From Diplosphaera chodatii (Eukaryota; Chlorophyta; Trebouxiophyceae; Prasiolales; Stichococcaceae), in NCBI GenBank assembly GCA_032358165.1, contig JAALGY010000004.1, forward strand, positions 372,001 through 436,000: DNA of 64,000 nt, written 5' to 3'. Positions 14,073-27,067 of this stretch are shown here, in pieces. Within the stretch, counting starts at the first letter, position 1. Every line of letters starts with the position of its first letter. The notes beneath the pieces are model-generated. The model was not told the origin of the DNA. It saw nothing but the letters and a program-made list of their open reading frames with translations, and searched no databases. The translations under genes and the position numbers were made by a program.

Positions 14073-16750
14073 CTACACTGACGCGGGCACCGGCCTCCTG
14101 CGCTGCCTCTGCCGCCCGCTCTGCTGCCGCTTGGGCCCTGCACCATTTTGTAGGTACGCCTGCGGGCCTTGCTTCGCCTCCCATGTCGCCACCATCGCTG
14201 GCGACACATTCTCTTCATCCTCCCAGCTGTCGGGGTACCGGTCGGAGTCTGTCCACCTGAAGCCACGAGCATGCAGTTGCTGCAGTTGCTGCACAATGGT
14301 GCAGCCGTTATGCAACAACAGCATCCATGCTACTCCAGCCGGGCAGAGGGACCTCGACTGCTGTGGCAAGTCACAGCACCATTTCGCCAGAAACCGTGCT
14401 GACCCACACAATTGCTGCACCAGCTGACCTGATCAGATACTGCCGCTGGTCCCCGCGCTGCACCATGCGCATGATTTGCAAGGCCTCGGCGTACTCCAGC
14501 CCTTCTTCGAAGTCCTCGCGCACGTCCTCCGCGATGAAGGCCTGATTCACCTGCGTACAAGAGGCAGTGGACGTCTCAAACGCCTGCGCTTGACGCGGCG
14601 TCCCAGTGAACCGTCGTGAGTGGCTGTTGCCCTGCAGCTGTCTGCTGGCCGCCACAGAACAGGCGCATGACCTGCTGTGCATGAGTCTGGTCCTCACGGG
14701 TGATCATGCCAACCAAGGACACCGCCTCAAAGAGGAGTGCAGTAGACCAGCGCGCACGCAGCAGCAGCTGGTGCATATACACAGCGCCAGTCAGTGCTTT
14801 ACTCAGGCAGTTCAGCGCGGACGGGGACCCACCCAGGAGTCGGGCGCGTCGTCGGGCCACTGCACCAGAAAGTCCTTGGTGCCATCCTCGTTGGTGCGCA
14901 CGTCCAGCAGCTGGCGCGGCTCCAGCTCGTCAAAGAGCGTGCCTACGAAAGGAGCGCGGTTCTGGTCTGTCAGCACCAGCGGACTGATACATGAGCGTCG
15001 CCACCGGCTGCGCTTGGCCTTCAGCTGACGTCTGCCACGAGTGCAACTGGCAGCTGCTTGCATGTTGGCATCTGACGACCAACATGGCAGTGTCAAGGGC
15101 GCACTGGGCTGGACAAAGTACAGGTCTGTCTGCAGTAGGACGAATGACTGTGTGTACACAGGAGCATGCAGAGCCAGCTGGGTGCGCAGCCTCACCTGTC
15201 AAAATTTCGGTACAGCGCTCCAGAGCAAACTTGCGCTGCGCGACGGCGGCATCGTTGGGGATGTTTCCCTTCAGACCCTCGACCAGATCCAGCACTGAGC
15301 GGTTCTCCAAATCGCGGATCTGCAGACCATGCAGGCGTGACATGAGATGCTTCCCACTGGCCACGGCTGCTGTCCGACTGCATGTAGGGTCAACCACGGG
15401 CTCCTAGATGAACGTCGCGTCTGCAGCAACCAACCTCGGGATCCGCGCCATATGCCAGCAGAAGCTCCACCACCGGTGTGTGCAGATAGCCGGACGCCAT
15501 GTGCAGCGGTGTGTACCCTGCAGGCGATGCCCCAGTCGTTAGTATGATCCGAAGTTACAGCCTGACACGTTGATGAGCACATCACGTCACGTCGTCCAAC
15601 AGAGAGCAACACGGCTGCACAAGGCAGTGGACCCGTTCCTCACCATCTTTGTCTCTGAGGTCAATCTCAGCGCCAGCCTCGCACAGCATCCGTGTCACTC
15701 GCACGTTCCCCGTTGCTGCCGCAAAGTGCAGCGCGCTGTACCATCACAACACGGCGTGGAATGACTTTTGACAAGCTCATGTGCTAGTCTGCTGCCGTCT
15801 GGCACTGCAATCCGGAAGTGACCTGTAGATGTGCAGCTGCTCAGCTGCTAGACTCCCTTCAACGTGATGGAGCTCTCACCTCCGGCGATTCTCATCCACA
15901 GATTGTGCCAAGACCCGCCGGCCGCCACCGAGCATGGCACACAGTGTGGTCTCATCCCCCTGTGCAGTTCACTGACCAGGATCTTCATCCATGGACCACA
16001 GCGTAGGCTTGCCCACAATCTACCGGTTTGTAGGAGTGCGCAACGCCGATGCCAGCTTACCTCGCGGCTGGCCTTCCACCATTTGTCCTCATAATCGCGG
16101 AGAAGGTTCTCAGCAACATTTTCCGAAGGCTCCCTGCTTCCATGGACATGAGGTAAGACAACAGGCAGTCACTGGCACCAACCTCGAAAGTGCAAAAGAG
16201 ACATCATCGCACAAGAGCTTACCATGTAAAGTGGCCACCATCCTGCACATTGAATTATCGACAGATCAGTCCCCTGACAAGGAGGGTGCGCTTTTGCATC
16301 ATTCGGGTAGTGCACTTGCTCGCATGCACGGCTCACCTTCCAGTGCACCAGATACTCCACTAGTGGCTGTCCTTGGTCATCCACTTTCACGCGGACGCCG
16401 CACAACTCCTCGACGTCTGCCACAGCCCCCGGTGTCAGCGCCGCAACGACGGCTCCATCGCCTTCTGCTGCCGCACTTGTGCTTGCAGCTTCGAGTGGTG
16501 CTTCTGCACTGGTCTGTGCATGCTCTGACTGCATGTCGCTGCTTGGGGCGGCTTGCATGGCGACACGCGCGGCACCGGACCACGCCACTGAAAGCTGCTG
16601 TCGCTGTGCTGGCACCATTGTCCTGTCGACCGAGGCATGTTGCCCTCTAAATCGTGTCTCGATGCTGGCTTGGACGCATCGTAACCGTGCTGAAGTGTGC
16701 AAGGGCGTTTGCTGCTGCCACATGCCCAGTCTGCTAGCGCCCAGAATCAT
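14073..16750 (-). CDS. CAO: Chloroplast signal recognition particle 43 kDa protein (cpSRP43)
   Basis: cpSRP43 is the stromal chaperone that, with cpSRP54, delivers light-harvesting chlorophyll proteins to the Alb3 insertase in thylakoids. Exons (minus): 16750-16337, 16133-16061, 15959-15880, 15735-15644, 15517-15435, 15319-15196, 14966-14833, 14550-14429, 14256-14073. Seen in order: an N-terminal region of about 70 residues suited to a transit peptide, chromodomain 1 (EYLVHWK, then LLRDYEDKWW), ankyrin repeats (ALHFAAATGNV, TPLHMASGYL), chromodomain 2 (DFLVQWPDDAPDSW) and chromodomain 3 (RQYLIRW, DRYPDSWEDE), then a basic tail. That is the diagnostic cpSRP43 order. Every junction closes except the first: exon 1 ends in phase 0 while exon 2 needs two preceding bases. 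This may be an assembly indel or a splice site I misplaced. Confidence 0.93.
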
Positions 16751-17327
16751 GCTGTCGTCAAACTTATTGAGCCATGCTGCGAGGTAGCACTGCCACTGTC
16801 ATAGCTCAAGTGGCAACAGATGCCGTCAACAGTCTAGCGTTGCAACCAGTGCTGCACATCGATTTCAATGGAAGCACACCTGATATGTATGCAGATACAG
16901 CTGCAAGGGAGGGAGCTGCTGCGTAAGGCAAACTCTTCGGATAGGCACGCAAGCGTGTCTTGATCAGCTTTCCTTCTATAAGCAACATTAGAAGCGGTGC
17001 AGCACCTGTTGACGGCTTGGTAAGCGCAATCAGGATTGCTCACGTGCAGCAGGGGGTCAAGACACTTGCCAGACACGAAGTCTGGCACGTGCAGTCGTCC
17101 AGTCGAAACGCGCAACCAAAGCAGCGTTGTGCCACGCATGTTCCAAGCGAGCAGGCAATCAGCAGTGTCCTGTCGCTACCCTGGATTCTCGTACCCAACA
17201 TCCCCAGTGGTGCACCTTGACCATTGCAACTCATGGTCATGTTGCTAGAATTGCACTCGATGTAGAGCAAAAAGTCGCATATGCATGCGCTGTGATCGGC
17301 CTCTATAAACCGGAAGCATCGCTGCTG
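16751..17327. promoter_or_regulatory. Divergent intergenic region between cpSRP43 and the SPF45-like gene
   Basis: The two start codons face away from each other 577 bases apart, so both promoters and 5'UTRs should lie here. No TATA box or other element can be assigned with confidence. Short frames on both strands have no known motif. Confidence 0.5.
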
Positions 17328-19123
17328 ATGTTCGGGGGTCTATATGGGGACTTGCCAGATGCAAAGGACACGGGTTCAGGCGACAAGGCGCAAGCGTCCG
17401 CTGGTGGCGGCGGATGGAGCAGGCCGCAGTTGCATGTGCCGGCCAAGCGGCCTGCTCCAGCGGTGCCGCCGTCCGTGCTAAGAGCAGGTGTTGTTAAGAT
17501 GCAGTATCATCACGAGTAACATGCTGAAAACGCTTGTCTGCTCAGTCAAAATCACCCGTGTGCCAGACTAGCCTGAGTTTCGCGATGACGTCAGGTCGAG
17601 GACGTGGGGCCCAGGCGGCTCGTGGCGGTGGCGGTGGTCGAGGTGGCAGCGCATCAGGCCCTGCGGCCGAGCTCGCCGTGACATCATTCCTGTCTGTCAA
17701 TGGCGCCCCGCTGCAGGATGAGTACGACCCTGGGCGGCCAAACGACTATGCGACCATCCGCCGCCAACGCGAGGAGGCACGCAAGGAGGCGGAGCGGGAG
17801 GCTGAGCGGCAGGAGGCAATGCGCCGAGCGGAAGCAGCTGCGGTTGCGCTTGAAGCGGCGCGGCCTGATGAGGCCCGGGATCTTGCGCAGGACGCTGCCA
17901 GGGACATGGCTGACAGCGAGAATGGTGCAATGCCAGCGGCAGCGTCATCAGGGGAGGAGGCATACTTACGGCGTGGCAGGTGCGCATTGTGTGCCCTTCT
18001 GGTGCTCCCGCCTGCACGATATCAAGTCCTGCAGATCTCATGACGCTGACATCAAGTGTCCCTAGACTTGAACGCAAGCGGCTGCCTGTACTTGGGCTTT
18101 AAACAGGCTCGGCAAGGGGGGTACTACAGGGCAGCCAGATGACCAGGGGGGTGCTGGTGGAGACGCCCGCGGAATGGGGCTCGCTGCAAAGATGATGGAG
18201 AAGATGGGGTGGCGGGGTGGCGGGCTTGGAAGAGAGCAGCAGGTGCGCATTCAGCTTCACCCTTACACCCTGCTGTTCTGCATAAGTACCCTTGTCCTAA
18301 GCAGCTGCATCATAGGGGATATCCAAGTAGAACTCAGGGGTAGGAGCGATAGTGTTGTCTGCTGACCGCAGGGCATCGCAGCTCCCCTCGTTGCTCAAAA
18401 GCGCGACGGCCGGCATGGCATCATCACGCACGCCAATGCAGAGCAGAAGCCAAAGGTAACCACGCCATAATGTCACAATCAATCGTTGCTATCGCATGGC
18501 CGACTTCTGTTTCAACACAGCCATGATTTGCTGACATGAGTATGTGCGGTGCAGGGCACTGTCATTCAGGGCACCCCATCGAAAGTCGTGTTACTGCGGA
18601 ACATGGTAAGCTCCCGGTGTTCCTGTATGGCATTCTGCACAGGGCTCTCCGTGTGCTGCGCCTCCACATGCGGAGTTAACCAATGCAACAAAAAGCTTGG
18701 ATCATATTCCGGGCTAGCTGCGCAGGTTGGGCCAGGCCAGGTGGACGCCACTCTGGAGGAGGAGGTCGGCATGGAGTGCACCAACAAGTACGGCGCTGTC
18801 AACGGTGTCGTCATCTTCGAGGTCACGGAGCCCAACTTCCCGGCAGACCTGGCCGTCCGCATCTTCGTGTCCTTCGAGCGGCAGGAGGCGGCAATCAAGG
18901 TAACAGCCGTCATGTTGCGGTAGCTATGTTTGGTGATGACAGCCGAAAGTTCAGGGCCTGTGTACTAGCGAAGGTATCAGCAGCGAGCTCAGCGCGTGTG
19001 CAGGCGGCTGTGGACCTTGGCGGCCGATTCTTTGGTGGGCGTCAAGTGCGAGCGACATTCTTCTCCGAAGAACGATTTCAGACGAATGACTTTGCGCCTG
19101 ATCCAGCGAGGGAAGAAGCGTGA
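17328..19123 (+). CDS. DRT111: Splicing factor 45-like protein (SPF45/DRT111)
   Basis: A nuclear G-patch plus RNA-recognition (UHM-type) splicing factor that acts in 3' splice-site choice. Seven exons close in phase: 17328-17487, 17595-17979, 18107-18242, 18372-18455, 18555-18605, 18726-18899, 19004-19123, giving 369 residues (Arabidopsis DRT111 is about 387). Seen: an N-terminal MFGGLYGDLP that matches the plant family signature, a Gly/Arg-rich stretch, DEYDPGRPNDY, a charged helix of Glu/Arg/Ala repeats, the G-patch (GLAAKMMEKMGWRGGGLG) and a C-terminal RRM-like UHM domain (KVVLLRNMVG, VRIFVSFERQEAAIK, GGRFFGGRQVRATFF). The start is chosen because MxGGLYGDLP opens the plant orthologues. It is divergent from cpSRP43. 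Confidence 0.94.
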
Positions 19124-19731
19124 TTGTAATGTGCTGCACTCATGGTATGTGGATGAAGGCGGTGAATTCCACATACCCACTGGTCACACAAGCATGCAGC
19201 TTGGGCAACTAACCTGCAAGCTGTTTCCGCCAACCTTCCGCCTACCCTTAGTCATCTCATCAGACACTAGGGAGTCCGACTGCCTGACTTGTGCGCATTT
19301 GCCATGCGGCAGTTGCAGAAGTAAACTTTGGACATACGTCTTGATAGCCAGCAGCGGCTTGGAAGGACGCTGCGTGCATGACAAGCTTCAATGATGAACG
19401 CACATTGGCTTGCTTGTCATCGATGCAAGATCAGCCAGTACTTGCTGGCAAGGAATCCTATACATACGCATACGATATCTGCTGGTCTGTGGCGACAGCA
19501 TTGAAGCGTCCAGGCGTATAGGCCGCGAAGCCCAAGTCTTGTATCCTTCATGGTCTGGATCAGGTTGACTTGCCACACGGCAGGCTTTCGTTCGATGCTG
19601 CTGCTGTGACACATGCTGCAGCACGGCCTCAGCATGGTGAATATGTCAGACCTCCTCAGAACAACGGACTGGCTTGCATTCTTCCCAATCCTCCTTGCCG
19701 CTATGGAATGTGCGCATGCTGCGGAATCACC
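19124..19731. other. Intergenic / possible 5' part of the PH-RCC1 gene
   Basis: Between the splicing-factor stop and the first Met I prefer for the PH-RCC1 protein. An in-frame ATG at 19570 would add 54 residues to that protein, so part of this region may be coding or 5'UTR. Confidence 0.4.
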
Positions 19732-22700
19732 ATGCTTTCTTCTGGGTATCAGGACATTCCGCAGCACATTGGGCTACAGACAGCTGTGAATGGGACACAA
19801 GCATTTGTTCCGCAGCTCGGACACAGCATAGAGCGGGCGCAGCCCCTGACACAGCGGCCGCTTGAGGAGCTTCTCACAGCCCTGCGAAAGGTGACAGTCG
19901 ATTTCCGGGAAGTGGAGCATTGCTGGTTCCGTCAAGTTCGGTCGTGGTCTCACGGGAGCAGCAGGGCTCTGATCTGCACTTGTCCTGTGATCATGCAGGG
20001 TGGCAACCTCTGGAAGCATGGCCGGCAGGGCAAGCCCAAGGTGCGGGCCGCGTGCGTCAGACACGGGGGTGTGTGCGGCATCGGCGGCTTGCAGTCTGTT
20101 CAGACCTCGCGATGCATCGTGCAGGTCCACCTCTTCCACATCACGGACAACGACACTCGGCTCACCTGGATGTCCAAGGACAACCGGAACCGCAGCATCA
20201 GCGTCACAGACATCAAGAACGTGCGGTCACAGGCTTCAAAGTTGTGCAGTTGCAAGATGCAGTCTGCCATGTTGTCGGCACTTACAGACAATGCCATTTG
20301 GTGCTGTCCTGCGCCCTGCAGTTGGTGCATGGCCAGGTCACGGATGTGTTTGCGCGGCACCCGGAGCCTGCGCGTGCCCACCTGTCCTTCTCCCTCGTGT
20401 ACGAGGAGGACAGCAGCGTGCGCACGTTGGACCTCACATGTCCGACCCAGCGCGACTTCGAGTATTGGTACTTTGGTATCAAGGTGCGCGAGCATTATGG
20501 GCCTCTGTACCCCACAGTACTCTTGTGTCTGAAGGTGAAATTAAGCCCATGACACATGCCTAAACCCGGCAAGATTTGGTGCCCTGCAGGCACTCTTTGA
20601 GCATTTGCAGACACGTCCTGTGAGCGTGCCCTCTGCCAGCTCGTTCAGCAGGTACACAGCCCAAAAGGCGGCAGCGAGTGCTGCCAGTCGCACCGGGCCG
20701 CTTGGGTCCGATCTGTCCCTTGCCAGCAGCGAGCCTGCCTTGCTGCGGTCCAGCACCGGTTCAGCAGCAGTGCCTGACAGTCCGGTTTCCCAGGCTGGCA
20801 GCGCAGCTGCGGTGAGCGCATCTGCACGGGCGGCAGCACCAGATGCATCGTGCATTGCAACTGTCTACTTCCTGGGCATAGGTTCACAATGCGAACCAGT
20901 GCAAAGGTACACTTCCCATGGCACAGAGTGAGCGCTGGTCGCTCGTGCTTGTAACAGGGTCGCAATGCATCGGGGACCTCTGTCCAGGCGGGCCGTATCC
21001 CTGGCGACTGCTATGTGTGGGGCTCAGAGGCGGCGGGACCGACTGTTGCACTTGGGATCCCCACCAATGCCTGGCAGCATTCCCTGTCGCCGGTGCTGGT
21101 CGACGACTCTACACATCTGGACGTCAGATCAGTGCGTGGTACATTGCACTAATGCACTGCAACATCTTGCAGCCAGCCAGTCTATCGTGTTTGGGCATTC
21201 GTATGATGTGAGACAATGACCTTGGCAGGTTGCAGTGGGCCGCAGCCATGCTGGGCTGTTGACGCAAGGTGGGGAGCTGTACACCTGGGGGTTTGGTCCT
21301 GGTGCGAGGCTGGGGCATGGCCATGCCGGCAGTGCGTCGACCCCGCAGAGGGTACACACGCTGTGGGGCGCAGCTGCAACAGTCGTCAAGTGCTCAGACA
21401 GCGCATCTGCAGCTGTGTCGCAGGTTAGCTATACAGCCGACCGCATGCACCACTTATGTCCCTGCAAATGTCAGATATGCTAGGCGTGTGCAAGCACATT
21501 GCTGAGAGACTGGGCCGCAACTGCAGGACGGTTGCCTGTACACGTGGGGTGATGGAGCAGCTGGGCACCTCGGGTATGGGCACCCGTCCAGGCAGTTCAT
21601 CCCCCGCCCTGTAGGAGGGCTGCTGGCAGAACATATTGTTGCTCAGGTGAGGGTCACAGCTGTTACTGAGACAGGCTGATCTGTTCGCTTGAATGCTCTG
21701 GAGCCGGTCCTCGGTGTGTTTGGGATGGTTCAGACCTCTGTGTGTTGCCGTCTTTGGCACTGCAGGTGTCATGTGGGCCATATCACATGGCCGCTGTGAC
21801 AGCCAATGGGCGGCTATTCACCTGGGGCGATGGCTTTGCTGGAAAGCTTGGCCATGGCACCACTGAGTCCGTCTCAGCACCACGCCTGGTTGCAGCGCTG
21901 GCAGACTTTCAGGCATGCCACCACTAGACATCCCGTCCATTGCCGCAAGACTTGCTGTGCACCGTCCGTACCATGGCATCTGCATGTAGTGTTAAGACTG
22001 CAGCGTTCCAGGCAGCAAAGGCATGCTCAAGCGGCTCGATGATACAGGTGTTGGGTGTAGCCTGTGGCACTTGGCACACCGCAGCAGTGGCACGGCAGCC
22101 TGGGCAGAACGAGGGCGGACGCGCGCCCAGGGACCCAACACCCCTTCCCATCTCAGGTCACCTCTCTGCAAAGCAGGTTTTCCAACACTTGTTGTGCGAA
22201 CAGCGCAGGCATGACCACATGCTATCAATGTGCCCTGCCTGCGAGTGGCACGGGCTCATCATCATGGGCGCCATCTGATCGTTGCAGGTGCTGCAGCTTC
22301 AACCTGTGGAACGCTGTTCACATGGGGCGGCCACTTCGGCGGGAAGGGCAACTCCCATCGTGGCGCATTGGGCACAGGCGACGAGGCCGGCAGAATGCTC
22401 CCCACGAGGTACTGTTATTGCATGCCCAGACCATTCGAGTGTGCCCTGTATGCCACAGCCCTGGTGGCTTGTAGGCGAGGCAAGGTGTGGTGCTGTCGTG
22501 CGTGTCCTCCTGATGACCGATTATGGGTTGCTGTGCAGGGTTGCAGGTCAGCTGTCGGAGCTCCCAGTGCGACAGGTGGCCGCCGGCACCACCTTCACAG
22601 TTGCGCTGACAGCGACTGGGCGTGTGTTCCAGACGGGCGATACTGGTGCCGCCGGCGGCAAGGTGCCCTGGGAGGGGACGCTCAGTCCAGAGCTGGTGAG

Positions 22701-25700
22701 CAACCCCGTTGCTGCATGCCTACGCGTGCACTCAATCTTTCATTTAAAAGCAGCTGCATCTGCGCCAGTGCAGTGTCCATGCGCTCTTCACAGGCTAGCA
22801 GACCATGACCCCTGTGCATGACGGCAAAGCCATTTCCAGCATGTGTGTCCTTGTGGATGCCAACAGGTGGGTGGACCTCTAACCGCATATGCTGTGGAGC
22901 GCGTGTCTGCCGGGAGTCATCACGTCTGCGTGCTGGCAGCGCCGGCAGACCACCGCATGCGACCAAATGTGGTCCCTGCACGAGGTCGGTGCCCTGCACC
23001 CTGCGCTCGTGCTCGTCCTGCATGTGCAACTGCACCACCTGCGGTCGCCAGGCGAGCGCCATCAAAGGCGACGCATCGATTCTGATCAGCACCTCGAGTG
23101 GTTGCACTGTACAGAAGGCATAGAGGATTGCTGCTGTCGAGTGCGCATCATGAGCATTCGAGATTGGAATGCAGGCGCTGCCAGTCGAGTGGTGCTGGCC
23201 TGGGGCTGCGGCAGCCGTGGGCAGCTGGGCTCTGGCAAGGCAGCGGACTCTGCAATGCCTCGGGTCGTGGAGGGCAGCTTGCGTGGGCGGCAGATACTGC
23301 AGGTGTGTACGCAGCGCGCACATGGCCCTGGCTTCCATGCATCACAAGCTGCTGACGCCAACATCTACTGGCGATGGTTACTAAGAAGGCATGGCGCTGC
23401 AGGTGGCTTGCGGTGGTGACCGCACGCTGGCGGTGTGCCAGCACGAGGTGCGGGACGCCGAGGCTCGCGGCGCCGCCGACCGCCGCCTGCTGGGCTCCTG
23501 GTGCGCAGCTGGCAGACGTTCTCCTGCCCGGCAGGACAGCGCGCCGGCCCTCAGAACGCTGAGCGCTGTCGTGTTTGCGGGGCAGATGTAGGTCAGGCTG
23601 CATCCGACATTGTCGCTGCATGTATCGCAGGTCCAAGCGGTGGGAGGCGCTGACGGTGGACATCTCGCAGGGGTCCGGTCGGGACGCAGCCAATGGGCAG
23701 GCCCTCGGCAGTGCTGTACCTCTTGGCAGCGCCATGTCGCTTTCGGCATCAGCAGCATCGCTCGGGAAGGAAGGGCAATCAGGTGGGCTGATGCTTGGGT
23801 GCCTGGAGGCTGTACCTCTTGCACGAAGTGTGTCCAGCCTGCTAGCTTCTGGGGATGCCAGCCCATACTGGCTGACATCCCAGATGTTGGGCGCAGGGTT
23901 CAGAGCCAGCAGCAGGGCGAGTGCGCAGCTGCCGCCGCCGCTCCCGGATGCAGCGCGGAGAAGCGCTACACGGCCAGCCACCTTGTGGCCCTTCGCACGC
24001 GCCACCCGTGACGGCGTCAGGGCCAGCGCAGCGCGAGCCCCCAGCATCGGCAGCGAGAAGCGGAAGCCGCGGCGGCACACCTCCTTGGACGCAGGCCCCG
24101 GCGGCCTTGCTGCCAGTGGGCCGAAGCAGGTGCGCAGCAGGAGCCACAGTGGAAGGCTGGGGCTACCTGCCTTCTGACGATGGATGATCATGGATGACCA
24201 TGCAGCACATTGTTGCTTCTGCTCAGGATCGGCCTGCACAGCATGTGGCCACGGGCAGGAGCACTGCTGTGCCAGCACGAGCGCGCCTTTGCAAACATGA
24301 CAACCAAAGCGTGTGCCTCCCGTGATCTCACCAGGCTGGTAGCCGACGGTCAGCATTCAGCAATGCCCTGGGCTTTGGTGGCAGCGGCCGCCGTGTGTCC
24401 GAGCCCGACAACTCCGGTGACAACATGAGCTCATGACATGAGCTGCAACCATTGACCCAACACTGATGCACTCATGCGTGGCTGCAGCGCATGGTCGTGA
24501 AGCGTGCTGACACGCATCTTTCATAGCACGGCATGTTGCCAAAGGCTCACCATGCCAGCATGACCACCTGCAAGCTCACCTGCAGGTCGGCTGTCAAGTG
24601 GTGACCTGCCTCGGCTGAACCCGGCGCCGTCTGCGGCGTCCTCCACCGGAGACAGCTCCCATCATGGCAGCGTGCGGCAGGACTCGGGCAATATCCGCCG
24701 GAGCCCAGATGTCGTACAGGTACAGCCTATTTGGGCTGACGGTTGAAACCCATACACTGCTTGGTCAAGCTGCATACTGCGCACCTGGCGTCCCACCAGC
24801 CAGTCAAGTCTGAGCAGGCGACAAACTGCTGGCATGTCAGAACGCTATGTTCCGCAGCACACGGGCTGCATGTGCAACATACCTGCAGCAGTTGTGAGTT
24901 ACACAAGCCGGCAATTGTAATGGCAAAGGGACTGCCATCTTCTGGCGCAGCCTGCTCAAAGCCCAGGTGCGGAGCTGTGTCAGCAACAAAGCATCCCACT
25001 GAATCGCAGGATGGACAGCAGCAGCAGCAGCAGCAGCAGTACTACATTACTCACTTGGAGGGTGAAGTGGCGCGACTGCAGCGGCTGCTGCAGGTGTCGT
25101 CTGCATGGTGCTTGGCCGAGCATTCGCATGTTCTTCCCAGCCTTCTGATGACAGTAAAGCTGGCCTAAACCACCACAGCTGATGCAGCAGGGTGTGTGCC
25201 GCAGGATGCCCTACCGCAGCGGCGTCAACAGGCGGACGCAGGCTCCGCCCAGAGCAGCTGGCCAGAGGCCGGCGACGCAGCAGCAGTCCACGCTGTGGCA
25301 GGGTCAACACCTGCTGCAGAATCAAGTCTGCTGAGACGTGCGCAGAGCGGGCAAGCAGCTGGAGCCCGCAGTGGCAGCCATGCCGCGCAACACCAGCAAC
25401 TCCAGCACTCTGAACAGGTAGGAACGCCACCGCGACCAGTCGGCAACTGCCACTGTGCTCGGAAGTATGGTTTCTGGCGTGCACACGTCCCATACGCTTC
25501 AGCTGCAGAGTGTCGTGTGCGTCATGCTGCACCTTTGCAGCAGCTCACCATGCACGGATGATCTTGACTGCAAGGCTGTGGTCCTGCAGGCTCTGCTGCC
25601 TGCACTGTTGAATGGCATTGCTGCTGCGGGGTCTACGATCAGCAGGGACCACAGCACAGACGCCTCATCAGCGACTGCCACCCCGGCACCGTTCGCACTC

Positions 25701-27067
25701 CCACAGGTGGGCCTGGTCGTGCAAGAGGTTGCGGACTCTTGCGAACACGAGCATGGCAGCTTGATAGCATGATAGCCATGGCAGGCCCGCGTGCTGAGAG
25801 ATGTGTGTCTCGTCTGCAGGGGACTCTGGCAAACCGGCGTCTGAACAGCAGGTCCCGCAGCGCAGAGGAGTTGCGATTGGCTGACGAAGATGACTCCAGC
25901 AGCCTGCCAGAGGTGAGTCTTTCTGTATCGTCACCTCCCTGTAAGCTCCACAGCTTGTTCTCGCTTGGCCGATATCCTGCAATGACTGAATGTTTTGCCG
26001 CATCTGCTCTCGTGGACATCCATACGGACTAGCAGGTGACAGTCATGAGATGACAGCAATGCATGGTCTATTACAGCTGGTCTTCACGATCCACTGCCAT
26101 TGCATTTGCGCAGGGGTCAGCTCTGTTATATGAAGCGGAAGCAGAGGCGGACATCCCGGCTGGGTATGTGTCTGAGGGTGCGGCGGACCGTGTGCAGCGG
26201 CGCCGCACCACAGATGACAGCGAGTTCAGTTCGCCGCTATCCAGGTGGGGCGCTGCCTGTCGCAGAAAAGCTTTCAGCACGAAATATGGTGGCCCAGGAC
26301 ATAAGCAATTGTTCATGACTACGCCAGTGTTCCCTTCGTACACAACTTCTCACGCAGAGCACAGCCTTGGCAACAGGTTTGCATCCGCTAGCTCCTCGCT
26401 GGCACCAAGCCCAGCAGCCCTTCAGGCGGTTCCCGCAGCAGAGGAGCGGCGGCAGCCAGCGGCAGCCCCAGCGAGCGATCTGCCAGACGCGGGCACTGCT
26501 GGCCGGGCCAGCAGGCTGCAGCCGGTTGCGTCTGGCGAGAGCAGCAGCATGGCTGCGGGGCCGCAGCCCGAGGCGGCCGAGCCCCGAGGCACGCACCGTG
26601 GGCGCGGCTTCCACTCCCGCATCGCCAGCCTGTTTGGCGAGGACCTGTCCATTGCAGAGGTCTCCACGCCGCAGTCACAGCCGCCCGCAAACATGACCAC
26701 CATGCAGGCCGCTGACACCACTCAACCTGCATAGCAGCTCGGGGAGGACGCTTTGCCAGTGGCGGAGGCTGCCCCCGTGGAGCCGCATATTGATCCCGCA
26801 GGCAGCATCCGCAGCAGCAGCTTCTCCTTCCCTGACCTTCCAGCCAGCTCTGGTGGTGGACCGGAGTTGCAGACACCAAATGGTCCAGAGCCAGACGTGC
26901 AGACACTGCTGCAGCAGCAAGTCGCTGCAGTTGCAGCTGCACCACAGCAGGACCACAGTAGCGGCAGCATTGGGAGTGGCAGCGAAGGCGGTGGCAGCAC
27001 CGGCAATGGGCAGCATTCCCGGCGCAAAAGCCGCAGCCGACTCGAGCTGCCGCCCTGGCAAAGTTGA
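19732..27067 (+). CDS. PH and RCC1-repeat protein (PRAF-like, no FYVE domain seen)
   Basis: Twenty-five exons close in phase from 19732 to 27067, about 1,356 residues. Exon ends: 19732-19890, 19999-20040, 20125-20220, 20322-20483, 20590-20811, 20988-21131, 21229-21423, 21527-21646, 21766-21912, 22048-22156, 22288-22408, 22539-22695, 22867-22984, 23175-23302, 23403-23587, 23631-24129, 24335-24416, 24586-24719, 25010-25093, 25205-25417, 25590-25706, 25820-25912, 26114-26244, 26377-26659, 26738-27067. A PH domain (residues about 40-150; KHGRQGKPK, LTWMSKD, LTCPTQRDFEYWYFGIK) is followed by RCC1 blades (about 228-700; VAVGRSHAGLLTQGGELYTWG and similar). The last 650 residues are Ser/Ala/Gln-rich with a short coiled coil after a Gln run (about 940-968). 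Plant PRAF proteins add FYVE and BRX domains, which I do not see; the role in phosphoinositide and GTPase signalling is inferred. One GC donor lies after 21912. Start and last acceptor are uncertain. Confidence 0.85.
25018..25040 (+). repeat. CAG trinucleotide run encoding polyglutamine
   Basis: A run of CAG codons in exon 19 of the PH-RCC1 gene gives about seven consecutive Gln, just before a predicted coiled coil (ITHLEGEVARLQRLLQ). Such runs are prone to length variation. Confidence 0.9.

Noticed and set aside
23435..23653. CRVCG cysteines as a FYVE zinc finger in the PH-RCC1 protein
   Set aside because: They lie in the wrong frame; the in-phase exon reads without Cys pairs.
23148..24356. 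402-codon minus-strand frame
   Set aside because: Antisense shadow of GC-rich exons of the PH-RCC1 gene; the plus strand has RCC1 repeats and closing splice phases.
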